NCBI GenBank assembly: GCA_003255065.1
Contig: QAOA01008661.1
Coordinates: 62,001 to 126,000 of the forward strand
DNA from: Cercis canadensis
Taxonomy: Eukaryota; Streptophyta; Magnoliopsida; Fabales; Fabaceae
Direction of reading: 5' to 3'
Length of the DNA: 64,000 nucleotides
A program made the translations under genes and the position numbers. Shown here piece after piece: positions 1 to 11,963 of this stretch; positions within the stretch are counted from its first letter, which is position 1; each line of letters opens with the position of its first letter. The notes beneath the pieces are model-generated. The model ran no database searches and was not told where the DNA came from. It saw only the letters and a program-made list of their open reading frames with translations.

Positions 1-3000
1 GTGGCTTATAAATTAAACCAAGATATAGATCTAATTACATTGGCTCAGTTCAGCCTGTTAAGCCAGAGCTGTATTTCACTATTTCTCATGCTAATAAACC
101 CAACTCCAACACCAACAGACACAAACAATGAAAGCATGTTCCATTAAAAAATTACCCAAGAATATATCATATTCCCCATTTGAACACATCCCTATAATAG
201 TGCTAGATTTCTTTACACAACATCTCACTCATGCACATGTTTAGGTCCCCATTCCCTGTTTTTCCTAAAGTCTAAGAGGGTGCCTCAACTCTTACACATG
301 GTGCTGACTGGGTGACCACAGATACTATTCCACCATCTCAAAAAAAATTTAAGTATATTCCTTCACTAGCACTTGATTCCTTTAACTTTGAGATTGAACT
401 GGTTCAAATCCAAAGATGGTGTTTGGGTGAACTTGTCCAAAATCATCCTATGGGTGAGATTTCCAACAAGGATTAGTCAACGCCTTATGGTCACGCCGGG
501 TACCAAAAAGTGCCCAACATTGCCTAATTTTAACCATTTAGATCTCAAAAGAATATAACCCTCTTATCTTAGTTGTGGAAAAAAGGGTCACCTCACCACC
601 TATACCAATTTTGACCCTTTTTGGTAATCTCTATCAATGTTGATTGTTGAGTGTTGACCCGCCACTTAGCTGTTTCTTATACTTTGAGATAGTAATGGAA
701 AATCCTTGTTTTTAAATTTTGGTGCAAAATATCCCAATTTAATTGGCGATTTGGCAGCTGTTCTGTTTTGTGTTCATTACAATATTGCAGAGAGAAAAGG
801 ATTTGTGGGGGACAATGTAATCATGGTGGATTGTGAGAATCCTGCATCTGCTAATGCTGAAGATATTGTGCATAAACACTGCCATCTTAGCTAGCAATAG
901 TACCACTAGTTTCCCTTTCAGACTAATTGAAAATGCAACTGCATTTAGAACTCATCATGAACAAACTAGCTTCATAAAGAAATTTTGTACGGAAGTTTCG
1001 ATGATCTCTGTAGCAGGATTCACATGGCCCATAATAACATTTGCTGCAACTTTGCCAGTAAAAAGACTAATATGAGTAATATCGTTAGGTAGCATGCACA
1101 CCACTTTTTTTTACTTGATACTTTATATAGATAAAATTGATTACTACATACATATCAGAAGAAGCAATCAAAAAAGTGATGAGTTCAAATCACACCAACA
1201 TCAAAATAATTTTTTGGGTAAGTCATGACTAATTTTTTTGTTTATCTCTTAATCTCTGCGTTGATCGATGACTAGTATTTAATCAGATTGAGAAAGTTGA
1301 TTAGTTAAGATAGGTGCAATAACAAAAAAACTGAGAGTCTAATCAAAACAACTACATAAATCTGAAAGGATTTGGGAATTAATTAAATTAATATGTTGTA
1401 TCTAGTTGTAAAATTTTAAAAGTGGCTACTGGGCGGTGATTGATTAGCTTTTTAACAGAAGCGGATTGCTTCAAAAATGCATAATCATCCAAAGCTAGCT
1501 TTGACGTAAAATGATACTGTAATTATCAAGGTTGATCTCTTGGCACAGTATGAACATGACTGCATGAGCATGATTGCATGGTAGCATGCGTTTGCCTTTT
1601 TGCATGTCGTCCTTCCTATTCCTACTTGTTACATTTACCATGTTCTCTTCAGAAAGCAATCTCAACTCATAAACGTGAGGTGATCTCGTATGGACCACAG
1701 TGAAGTAATATAATAGCTTTTAGCCTTTTATCGTCTCCTCCATTATTCCTGTTTGTGACTACGACAGAAAATGAAAGCACTCAGCTTACAATCGCAAACG
1801 CATATGATTCGGTATCCATTAACCAATGAAATCCCTTATGGTCTCGAGATTAGATATATACTAGTTGCAAATCCATGCAATTAAAGCAGAAGGGAGAAAA
1901 ACAGAAAAAGCATAGTACAATAATTGTAAATAATTATACTCGTAGGAAAAGAATTTTTTTTTTAAGTTAATATAGTGATATGTGAAAAACTTTTTGAGCC
2001 AAGCCATTTACAAGGCTTAGGCTCAGATCCCCCTTATACTTTGAAAACAAACATTACTCATCCTCAACCCATGTATTCAGATATAATACATCACTTAGTT
2101 ACTTTCACGTCTCTTAATTTCTTTTTCCCCCTCTCGGTTTTTCGCTTATCAAACACATCTTCAATTAAATGTATAAATTATTTTGGGAAAATGCTACAAA
2201 TTCACCAACACAAAATCACGTATTTCACTAAAATGGCTAGGAGATAAATAATATTAAAATCATCTCTGAACTTGCAGATTTCGTATTTGAATATGGGTCG
2301 TATTCATGGTATAAAAGAAAGCATCTATACATTGATATGACTTAGAATTTCAATGCAATGGTGAGTTTCTTTTGAACATACGCTAATAGAAGTTATTTGG
2401 GGTTACTAATCCCTATATACAATTAATTAAGAGTTTTTTTCTTGTGAGTGTGGCTATCTAAGGTCAATCTCCTCGTTCTCTCATTCTCTCCCTTCTGCTG
2501 TTTTTTTTTTTTTTTTCTCTCTTAACGGGCTTCTCTTCTTTTTACTTTATCTAATAGTAGAATTTTAATTGTGATGTAAAACTCATGGCAGAGAAAAATC
2601 CAAGGCAGCGACGCAGAGCTCAAACTAGATATTGGGCTTATATGTTGCTTTTGTTCTGTCAAAGTTTTATGTCCAAAAGAAAATGACCCATCTTGCTTTA
2701 ACAGGCTTTGATTCGTCCCAACTTGGGTAGCCCAATTATTTTATCCATATTTTACGCCCTCGTGCCGTGGCCCAAGGAAACCATAAGAGATAAATTAAAA
2801 TTAGAAAATTATTTTGCTGTGATCATGTGATTGTGCAAGTAAACTTAGAATTGGTTTGTCTTCCAGATTTTTCTAAGAAAAACGTGTTGGGTTTCTATGT
2901 AATGAAGAAGTTTCACGTTTGAAACTAAGAAAAATCAAATCTTGAATTTTAAACTAGAAAAAGAAAAAAAAAATTGTATATATATATATATATATTCTGT

Positions 3001-3791
3001 GTATCTTGATGACATCTGTAATGATGAAAACAAATATTTGATTAGAAGGAAGCAAAGCGTATACTTTAATAAACTATTATTAACCAAATGGAGGTAGCAA
3101 CCATAGTTGAATTAAAAATCTGCTTTCAACCTTTTGTGTCTTATTATCAATTCCACTAACACACTTTCCACGTGAAGATCGATCGTAACTAAGCACCTAA
3201 CTCTCAATTGGTAACAGTACCAAATAGTAAAAAAGTACATAACAAAGCAAACTATACTGTTTGATAAAAAAGGGAAAAAGTCAAGTGGGTACGTACATGG
3301 TACATAGCAAGAAGAAAGAAACCTAAAATGTTGGATGTAGACCAAATTCATTAAACTTGTTAATCGTCTTATTTGACCTAGTACTCTTGCTTTTCCCACT
3401 TGCAAACAATTAGGCCACTTCAAACCCAAACAATACCTCATTTAACGGAGCAACTAAAACTAGGGGCACTGGTTTCTTGCTCATTGCCATTTGCCACGAA
3501 ATAGAGGCAAAAAAGATTATCCATAGGGATTAACTTATTAAACAAAACTAGGGATTGAAAATATCAATTTGCTTAAACCAGAAGCATATTGGAAAGGCAA
3601 TTCCACGGCGTGGCGGCTAACTGATTTTTTTTTTTTTTTTTGGAAAGAAAAGTTTGGTCCAATTGACCAACCGGTAGTTATGCGCAGTTGAGTAATATCG
3701 CTGGATTAATCAACTAATTAATCAGAAAGTCAATAACAGTGACAATTGTCAGAGAGCTCAAAGTGCTTATATAGCAGATTTAAAAGGGTTT
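1..3791. other. Intergenic, no supported gene
   Basis: AT-rich sequence with short poly-A/T runs and an (AT)n tract near 2977-2995. All open frames are short and without recognisable domains. Between about 700 and 1075 both strands give short protein-like stretches that resemble each other weakly, but no start, splice pattern or family could be assigned. A few GGCCCA/TGGGC words occur near 2630-2775, which may be promoter debris. Confidence 0.6.
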
Positions 3792-3801
3792 ATATTAATA
3801 A

Positions 3802-4132
3802 GGCGAGCACTATGCTACCACTTCTCTTAGGAGTGGTAGTGGTATACTTTTTTAGTTAGGTAAGATTCAATAAGATTTATTATTTGCCACGATATAATAA
3901 AACATGCTAAAAAGTAAATTTGAAAATATTATTTTTTGGCAAATTTTTTTATGTTGTGCCATTTTAACATTTTGTAATAAACTGTGTATATTATAATATA
4001 TACTGTGTGACTCAATCTTTTAAGATTTTCACAATAACACACAAATTATTGGGTAGATCCCACCCAAATTTACCTAATTGAAAGGGGTATAAGGTTACCA
4101 CCCCTAAAAGAGGGTAATAGTATAGTGCTCAC
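3802..4132. mobile_element. MITE, Mutator-like (MULE) type, 331 bp
   Basis: A 331-bp element without coding capacity lies between two perfect copies of the 10-base direct repeat ATATTAATAA (3792-3801 and 4133-4142), the target-site duplication. The ends are imperfect terminal inverted repeats of roughly 45 bases. The left end reads GGCGAGCACTATGCTACC and the reverse complement of the right end reads GTGAGCACTATACTATTACC. Mutator-superfamily elements make 9-11 bp duplications, so I infer a MULE-derived MITE mobilised in trans. The interior is AT-rich. Confidence 0.8.
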
Positions 4133-4142
4133 ATATTAATAA

Positions 4143-6804
4143 TTTTTTTTTTGTAGTTTTTGTATTCATACTATTTGCAAACATAAGTGATCCAATTTGA
4201 GATTAATAAAATAGCACTTGCTATTTGCCACCAAATATTTCATCCAATATAGGTTCCCAAATTGACTCAAGCCATTGGATGCATTGTGATGGGAAACACT
4301 AATCAAAGCAACCAATTATCCAATATCTAAACTTGGCGAAAGCCCCTATGAATAAATTAAAATTCATTTTTTATATCAGTAACACTTAGTTTAGCAGTAT
4401 GAAATTGAAACTTTCTCTTAATTAATAATCTTTTAAATTAAGTAATTAAGTTTATGTCTTTTTCACATATATAGTAAGCTTGTAATTCATGCATATAATT
4501 AATCCACAATTTCAAAGTCAATAATATATATGATTTTTCTTGATGACTTTCTTAATAAGAAACCTTTCTTTTGTTTCGTACAAATCATATGACAATATCG
4601 ACAAATTTAGTAAAATGCACTGCTCCTGAAAATTACTTAACATGAAAAAGAAAAGTACAAAATGGCCAAAACATTAGATGGCCGAAAAAGGAGTTAATAA
4701 CGAAATGATACAACCAAAGTGCTGTTGCTTTCACGTTTCTCACGCCATTCTGAAAATCTTATTTCCCATAACTTCCCACCTGTTAAATTAATTTATTCAC
4801 AATGATTAAAACTCACTGTTTGACTGCTCTTTTTTAAAAAAATAAAAATAAAAATAAAAAAATAAAATAAAGAAGAAGANTTAAAATAAAATAAAATAAA
4901 GAAGAAGATAAATCCACGTATTGTTTTATATATAATTCAATTCATATTTACCTCCCACACGCAAAGGACACAAATTTCTACTTGTATTTCTCATCTTGAA
5001 CTTAGGCTGCTTTACATAAAAAAGTGTTCAACAAAGCAACCTTTGAAGCTTTGTCATCCTTTATCCACTTAATATAAAAGAATATATAATACTCTCGTTG
5101 CTTTTAGAACGATTCTTCCTTTTAAACACATCAGCAATCTTCAGAAGCAGCCCCAGTTTTTTTTTTTTGTATATATATATATATAAATTAAAAGAAGCAA
5201 GAAATAGGAAGAAGCAGCCTGGTAAATGCTAAGTATTCTAATTACCTGTATTATACTTTTCTTATTTCAATAAAAGACATTCCCTTACTATTTGTTTATC
5301 GGCTTTAGTAAATTCGGATTAGCGTTGGAAATGTTCTGTTTAGGCCGTGTTTGGAGGAACCGACTTTGATAACACGGCACCCATAGCATTCACACTCCTT
5401 CAAGTCACTACAACTTCAAAGAAAAACCCCTATATGTCTGCCTTGCATTATTGCTACATAACGCGTAATGAAGGTTACTTTCTCATTCAAAACTTGGAAA
5501 ATCAGATGCTCACAACTCAGTTAACGTAGCTTCATTGTATTATTTTTAGCAAACGGCCACGTTGAAGCATTCCCCACACCGCTCGGCATTTTGGTCACAA
5601 CAAGTTAATTAATTACAGCTTATTACACTAATGTACTTTTCAATTGGATAATGGATAGTTTTCAGTTATAAAGAGGTTAGAAAATTAATTATATCTAATC
5701 TCTAATACCAGATTCATGATACGTGAAAAGACTTGGTATTAATTAGTGGGTGTGGACTGTGGATAGAATTTGCCAACCCTATAACAAGTGTCTCTAAGCC
5801 ACAAGATAAAGGTGTTGAGAATTTGGTGTAATGATACCAACATGTGCATTAAAGGCATGAACCACATGGGCAGCTTTGGGTTCAACTCACCTTACCCATC
5901 AAGCCTAACATGCCATTTACCGATTAATTAATTATATGTTTCTTGTTTGTTTTAGCACTTTCCTTTTTCTCATTTATTTTTCCTAATATATATATATATA
6001 TATAGAGAGCAGACTTTGCAGATTAAGCTACAATAAATGAAACTGAGTAAATATAAAGTAGCAACAATGGGTGAGAGAGTGTGTGTGTGTACAGTGATGT
6101 TCCTGCTGTCCCTGCGTTGTTCACGCGGCAGTGGAGTGGAATTTTTTTTGTTGATTAGAAAAGACCTTGACTTAATCCAACTTCGGTGGTCAATTAGAGT
6201 TTTAGTGCCACCCACCATTAATGGACCTTCACATATGTTTTTTTTTTTTTTAAATATAAAATCCATACGAAAGGGGAAAAATTAAGGACATAATTTATTA
6301 ACTATAATGTGAAAATGTTAACCATGTCCATGAACCATGTGTACTTATTTCGGAAATTCTACCATAGGCATCACCTGCTATATGATATGAGTCAGTTTTA
6401 TTTGTATATCACATAGATTATATATATCTAAAAATTCCTGAACTGTATAAATTAATCAATAAAAATGTAATTTTTCAAAAATCGTAAAATCTTACCGTAA
6501 ATCTTTTTCAAACATGTAACATATATACAGGTCAACTTCAACTTTTCTCCAACCTCTTTTTCTTTCAAAGCATTCCGTACTATGTACTTGACCATAGATG
6601 TGAAATCAAATAAATTTATATTCTTAAGAATACGTAAACAGGTAGAAAGATAAGTAGATAAGCCTGCCTGCCTTTTTACTATTTTTATGAAAAAGTAAAA
6701 TTAAATTTATATTTTTGTTCTCACTGTAAAATTTTTATGAATGGATCACATGCTTACGCACTTTGTATTAGTAAGAGGTAGACTTTCCTTGCACAACTAG
6801 TAGT
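4143..6804. other. Intergenic, no supported gene
   Basis: AT-rich, with (AT)n microsatellites near 5168-5185 and 5985-6003 and a short (GT)n near 6078. No open frame shows a domain or plausible exon chain. One ambiguous base lies at 4880. Confidence 0.6.
4861..4908. repeat. Direct repeat flanking a single N
   Basis: The 19 bases ending GAAGAAGA before the N at 4880 are repeated at 4890-4908 inside an A-rich (AAAAT)n stretch. The arrangement looks like two unmerged read or contig ends joined by one N, though simple-sequence slippage could produce it too. Confidence 0.5.
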
Positions 6805-6975
6805 AATTATAAAGAGAAAATATCATTACTGATCAAATTATTAATAAGTTAACCAGAAGAAGTTGAGAAAATACAGATGTTTTTCATGCNAATTATAAAG
6901 AGAAACTATCATTACTGATCAAATTATTAATAAGTTAACCAGAAGAAGTTGAGAAAATACAGATGTTTTTCATGC
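6805..6975. repeat. 85-bp near-perfect direct repeat around a single N
   Basis: Bases 6805-6889 and 6891-6975 are the same 85-base sequence with one mismatch (GAGAAAA versus GAGAAAC), separated only by an N at 6890. The right copy ends where a poly-A run begins, as expected of a sequencing stall. The simplest reading is an assembly join in which overlapping contig ends were not collapsed. A genuine tandem duplication is less likely. Confidence 0.8.
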
Positions 6976-7210
6976 AAAAAAAAAAAATGAAGAAAAATAA
7001 GGATAAATTAATTAAATTAAATGACATTGAAGTACAGTCCAAAAAGCAATCAACAAATTTTGTCTGTACAGAGTAACAATGAATTTCGTCAGAAACAAAA
7101 TCTGACCCTAAATCCAATTCCCACCCCCAAAATAAGAAAACAACAAATGAAAAAACTAAATTCTCATGAATCTGTCTGTCTGATTCATTCACTGTTTTCT
7201 AACCATCTAA

Positions 7211-7993
7211 TCACTTTTCTGACGAAGCTACGTCGTCTTCACGCAAAAACAAACGCGGTTTCTTGGCGGCTAACGGTAGAGGGCTTTCCACCTCTTGTTC
7301 GCCGCCGAACCTAGCTGGCCAGAAGTCAGTCAACGGTGCCGGAAGGTTCAGGTCAAAGCCACGGTTGCTGTGGGTGGAGGTGCCGCCCTCGGAGAACGTT
7401 AAACCGCTGCTGTTGTTACCGTTGTCTTTGCTATTGCCGGCATCATAGTGGCACCGTTTGTGGCCGCCCAGGGCTTGACCAGTAGCAAAAGTCTTGTGAC
7501 AGATAGAACACTCGTGCATCCTAGCACTGGTGGTGGTGGTGGTGGTGGAGGAGGCGGAGGCGGAGGCGTTATCGGTGTTGGTGTTGGTGGCGGCTTCCGA
7601 CAAGGATTTGCGGTGGCTAGCTTTGTGCCCGCCAAGTGCTTGATATGATGAAAAAGCTTTGTTACAAACTGTACACCTATGAGACAGCTTCATAGGCGGC
7701 GTTGCTTGTCCTTGTCCCTGTGGACCCTGTGGCTGTGGTTTTGTCTCTATTTCATTACGATGCACAGAGGTGGTGGTGGCCTTGGTCTTGTTGCCGCTGT
7801 GGGCGAGCATGATGAGGCAGAGAGCGAGGTATTCTTCCTCTGTTGACGGGTTCTCGAAACGGGGGCGTTTAGAGCGCTTCCTTTTGGCCCATGACTCAAG
7901 GCAGTGAAGGTCAACCTCACCCTCATCATCTTCATAGACGGTGGTGAAGGGAGTGGTTGCTGCTGTAGGAGAATTCAGAGCCTCCAAAGCCAT
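7211..7993 (-). CDS. ZAT10: C2H2 zinc-finger repressor, ZAT10/STZ-like
   Basis: Intronless gene for a 260-residue nuclear protein of the two-finger, C1-2i class of plant C2H2 factors. Visible in order are an N-terminal MALEAL start typical of STZ/ZAT10, a basic stretch KRKRSKR near 37-43 (nuclear localisation, B-box), an L-box EEEYLALCL at 52-60, zinc finger 1 at about 107-127, zinc finger 2 at about 162-182, and an EAR repression motif FDLNLPAP at about 213-220. Both fingers carry the plant-specific QALGGH core that contacts DNA. A Ser/Thr run (about 149-156) between the fingers comes from a GTG/GGT-rich microsatellite and makes this protein longer than Arabidopsis ZAT10 (227 aa). Family knowledge: stress-inducible repressors acting in drought, salt, cold and high light. 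ZAT6, AZF2 or another member is possible; ZAT10 fits best by the N-terminus. Confidence 0.93.
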   Translation of the reverse strand: MALEALNSPTAATTPFTTVYEDDEGEVDLHCLESWAKRKRSKRPRFENPSTEEEYLALCLIMLAHSGNKTKATTTSVHRNEIETKPQPQGPQGQGQATPPMKLSHRCTVCNKAFSSYQALGGHKASHRKSLSEAATNTNTDNASASASSTTTTTTSARMHECSICHKTFATGQALGGHKRCHYDAGNSKDNGNNSSGLTFSEGGTSTHSNRGFDLNLPAPLTDFWPARFGGEQEVESPLPLAAKKPRLFLREDDVASSEK

Positions 7994-8114
7994 GATTGAT
8001 GATATTGATCAGAGAGAGAAACTGGTAGTAAGGAGTAGTTGGGGAATCGATAAAATTGAGAGAGCTTGGTTTAGAGAGAGAGTGAGTGAATGAGGAAGTG
8101 GGGTGTGAGTTGGG

Positions 8115-8122
8115 TTTATATA
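8115..8122 (-). promoter_or_regulatory. TATA box of the ZAT10-like gene
   Basis: On the minus strand this reads TATATAAA, about 122 bases upstream of the ATG at 7993. The intervening leader is GA-rich (several AGAGAG runs), common in plant 5' UTRs. Position and sequence suit a TATA-driven, inducible promoter. Confidence 0.6.
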
Positions 8123-8199
8123 ATGGGGAGGTAAATGAAGGAAGGGAATAGAGGAGTGGGAAAGGGGGTGGGAGAGTGAAGTCGGTCAACTAATAAGGA

Positions 8200-11100
8200 T
8201 GAGGGAGAGGTTTCTGAGTTATGAGGATGTGGATGACTTTTTCCAAGTCAAAACAATGCTACGTTATACGTCTGCGCTTTTTATTTTTTAACACACCACA
8301 CCCAAAAACTAATGGAATCTACCCTTGCCCTCTACCCTTACCACTCGGACTTTTCTTCTCTGCCTGCGTCTATTCCACGCTTCGTTTAGGTGTCAACCAA
8401 ATATCCTGACTTGTAAATATCTTTTCTTTTTCCATCTTCTGCCTTAATTTAACCGATTATATATTTAATTATTCAAATTTAGAGATTCTCATGATCAAGT
8501 CAATAATTTAATATATTCACTTCTTAATGATTATACTACTCTATATATATATATAAGTGCAATAATATTTATATATCTCGTTTTTTTCTCCTTTTCTTTT
8601 TAATTTTTGTGACCCCAGTTAACAAGTAAACATAAAAAACTGTTTTTGTTCCACCGTGGCGCGTAGTGTGACTTTGCGTCAGTGCTTTCATCACGCGCAG
8701 CTTTCGCCGGTGGGCAATAGGTTCTACATTTCTCGTTGGTTGGAAACCTGGGAATACAGCTAATCTTCGCAGAGGACATCTAACTAGCCACGTGTATTAT
8801 TACTTTTCTTTCTATTTATTCACTTTTTTTATTATTAAATTAATAGAGATAATTGTTTTTATTGAAGATAAATAAAAATAATAATTTAATTTAGAATTTT
8901 AATTTTATTGAGAGATCTTTTAATTATTTATGTATTTGTGTTTATTCACTCGTTTACTAGTTTATAATTGTTTGGCAATCAAAAAAGATTTCTTTTATGA
9001 CAAAAAAAAAATTGAATCTACTTTGAAGTATTGGACTACCTTCTATCAACTTTTTTCATAATGCTTAGTTTTATTGCTTTATCTATTTAATAATAAAATA
9101 AAACTTCCACATTTTTTGGCATTTTTTATTATCATTTTGTTTGAGCCATTCAATAAATTACAACATTTTGATAAAATATTCAACAGAAATTGCTCGTTGC
9201 TTCTCTAACATTTAGCTTTTATTCTTTATCTTTTGAAGGATTTTTTTTATCATTAAACATATAAAGATAGATTTTATCCTTCACGAATGAGAATTTAAAT
9301 TTAAAACATTAAATTTTTAAAAGGTTATTATAGTGAGTATGCTTATGTGATTTTCCCAAAACTTACCATATGTATTTTGACATTTTTGAGAATACCTTAA
9401 AACAATACTTTTTGTATCAATGAGATAACTAGAAACAACATAAAAATGTAACCAGCAAAAGAAAAAGAAATACTATCAGATTTATATCTTTAATTGTGAT
9501 TATCATTATTTTGAAATCACTATGCATTTATTAAAAATTAATCAGAAAATGCATAATTTTTATTAAAATTAATTGAAATGGTTATGAGAAATCTCATATA
9601 TACATATTTATAAATAAGGGAGGGACGGTGAGAGTCTGAGTGAGTGAAGAAAGCAGTGAGGTAGTGGGAGTAGCAAGAGTAGAGTAGGGAGTAGGCCACA
9701 CCGACGCAATGAAAAAGAGCGTCAGGCATACGGCACGCAACGGCAATTTGGGTTCCTACTGGTGACACGTGGCGATTGAACTCTCAAGTTCAGGTGTGCC
9801 TGCCTCCACATGTTCCAGATAACCGACAAGCAGTTGATACTAATCACTAACCAGTTTCCAGCAAAGTAGCTAACACACTCACCCAAACTACCAAATATTT
9901 ACCATAAAAAAATGTTAAATAAAATAAAATGTCAAGCCGCCATATATGAGGAAAGCTGACATGTCTCCACGTGGAAAGTTCTAGATGCTTCAGTATGCCA
10001 CGTCTAAGCTCCCTCCCCCGGTCTTGAGAATTCTAGTGGCTCTTGTAAGATTAGCGAAGAATCCATACTTGGTGGACATCACCCATCCTTCACCACGACA
10101 TCCACATTTCCACCTTACAATTTAGGGATAAAAACTTTAATATTGTAGTTTTGAATGTTAATTTTACAATTGTAATATTTTTTAAATTATTCCTTCTATT
10201 ATGATAATTTTTTTAATAATTTTTTATTATGAAAAAACAGTATCAACATTTGAAATGTCGACACATAAAGAGTGTCAACACTAAACAGTGTATGCAACAT
10301 ATGAAATGGTATGACATCATTTCATATATCGTCTCTCAACGTGAGTTACGATATAATGTTTTGACCAAATAAAAATAATATTAAAAATAAAAATTTTCAT
10401 ATTAAAGGAAATATTTTTAAATGTACTGGAATTAAGTTCCTAAACTACAATATTGAAAGAATTGATCTTACATTTTATCAATTTTTTTAAAATTTTTCAA
10501 TAAAGTATATTTTAACATTAAATAGACACAATTATAATTTTTAATTAAAATATGAAATATGGAGTAAATATACAGATCTTAATTATTTTGTGTGTTTTTG
10601 TATGTTATAAATATTTTTTATTAAGTGTTAGATTAGCAGATCCCCTAAAAAAAAGTGTTAGATTAGCAGAATTAAAATCATATAAAAATAAATTAATTAA
10701 ATTTAAATTATCTTAATTATACTTGACACAGTAGGTCATTGAGACTTTTCTAAGTTGTTGGATGCGTGAATCATGAATATGTGTGCGTATGTTCAAAGGT
10801 GGTGTGTGCGTGTTAGACATTTAGCTTCCATATATACCAAAAAAAAAAAATATGCGAAGAAAATTATTCTTAATTTTTCAACAACTTTTGTTCTGTCTAA
10901 TTTTATGTTTTTGGGATTAATCTCACATTTGCAAAACCTCGTTTCATGACTGTTGGATTTCCTTTGAAAAAAAAAAGAAATAAAAGAAAATGAAAACTTG
11001 TTAACCAAGCAGTCAAATTTGAAAGCGATATTTGGTTAAGGTCAAAACAGTGAACCTAGCTTATTCAGTTTAGTTATAGCAAGTGTTACGTCTTCTATAT

Positions 11101-11437
11101 CAAGTGGAATATCAATTTTAGACAGTTAAGTAAGCCGTAATACACGGTAATAAGTATTTATGGATTGAAATTATAATGTGACACGTACACTTAATCTGTT
11201 ATCACTAGTTTGATTTATACAAGTAATGTCTATTGTTCGGAAAATAAAATACTAACAACTAAATTAAATTAAAATAGGATCCCTATTATTAGTATCAAGA
11301 ACCAGAGGTTCGATTAATCGATTCCCTCTTATATTCTTGGTCTTACTTTTGAATGTATTGCGCTTAGTTGTTTAAGAAAAGAAAGACACAATTGGTTTTT
11401 TCCTTTATCAACGGTTAATTTTGTTTATTTCTTCGAT
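8200..11437. other. Intergenic, no supported gene
   Basis: AT-rich sequence upstream of the ZAT10-like gene. The part from about 9600 to 10100 is clearly less AT-rich and carries the ACGT-core cluster listed separately. A short direct repeat, GTGTTAGATTAGCAGA, occurs twice near 10626 and 10655. No coding frame is convincing. Confidence 0.55.
9766..10005. promoter_or_regulatory. Cluster of G-box/ABRE and heat-shock-like motifs
   Basis: Three ACGT cores lie close together: CACGTGG at 9766-9772, the palindromic CCACGTGG at 9968-9975, and GCCACGTC near 9998-10005. Overlapping the second is GAAAGTTCTAGATGCTTC (9974-9991), which fits alternating GAA/TTC blocks of a heat-shock element. Such combinations mark ABA- or heat-inducible promoters, yet no gene follows within 2 kb on either strand that I can identify. 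Function is inferred only from motifs. Confidence 0.35.
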
Positions 11438-11963
11438 TCATTCTTTTGAATAATGCACATTTAGAAACTATTTACACATTTATCGTACATTTGAAACAAT
11501 TTCCTTAACTACGGCAATTTTTTTTTTCTTTTTTCTGTTGAGTGTTGCATTTTGGACATAGTTGAGTGTCGAATTTTTGCTGGAGCTCATGTGGAGTGCC
11601 GTACTTTAGGAAATTTTTAATTTTTTTTACCTTGTATGAAGAGTGTCACATTTTGCCCCTTGAAGTCCCATTTTAGGGTGGAGCACATGTGGAGTGCTGC
11701 ACTATGATAGTGCGGCACTCCACCATCCAAAGTGCGACTCTCAATGGGTGAAAATGCAACACTCTTCATGCAAGGTAAAAAAAAAAATTTCCCAAAGTAC
11801 AGAACTCCACTTGAGCTTCAGCAGAAATTCGACACTCAACTGTTTGTTCAAAATGCGACACTCAACAAGAAAAAAAAAAAAAACTGCCGTAATTAAAGAA
11901 ATTATTTCAAATATACGGTAGATGTGTAAATAGTTTTCAGATCTGTATTATTCAGAAGAATGA
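11438..11963. mobile_element. Foldback (long-hairpin) non-autonomous element, ~526 bp
   Basis: The whole segment is one long imperfect palindrome. The left arm starts TCATTCTTTTGAATAAT and continues through ACTATTTACACAT, a poly-T stretch and the words TGAGTGT and GTGGAGTGC. The right arm is its reverse complement, ending ATTATTCAGAAGAATGA. The axis is at about 11707, between GTGGAGTGCTGCAC and GTGCGGCACTCCAC. There is no coding capacity, and short frames across it are by-products of the palindrome. I could not settle the target-site duplication, so the superfamily is open. A transcript would fold into a ~250-bp duplex. Confidence 0.75.

Noticed and set aside
7399-7648. Long open frames on both strands over the ZAT10 gene rich in Pro or Gly
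   Set aside because: They are alternative-frame readings of the GTG/GGT microsatellite inside the zinc-finger gene, which has clear domains in its own frame.
11694-11921. 75-residue open frame
   Set aside because: Lies entirely in the foldback palindrome and has no protein features.
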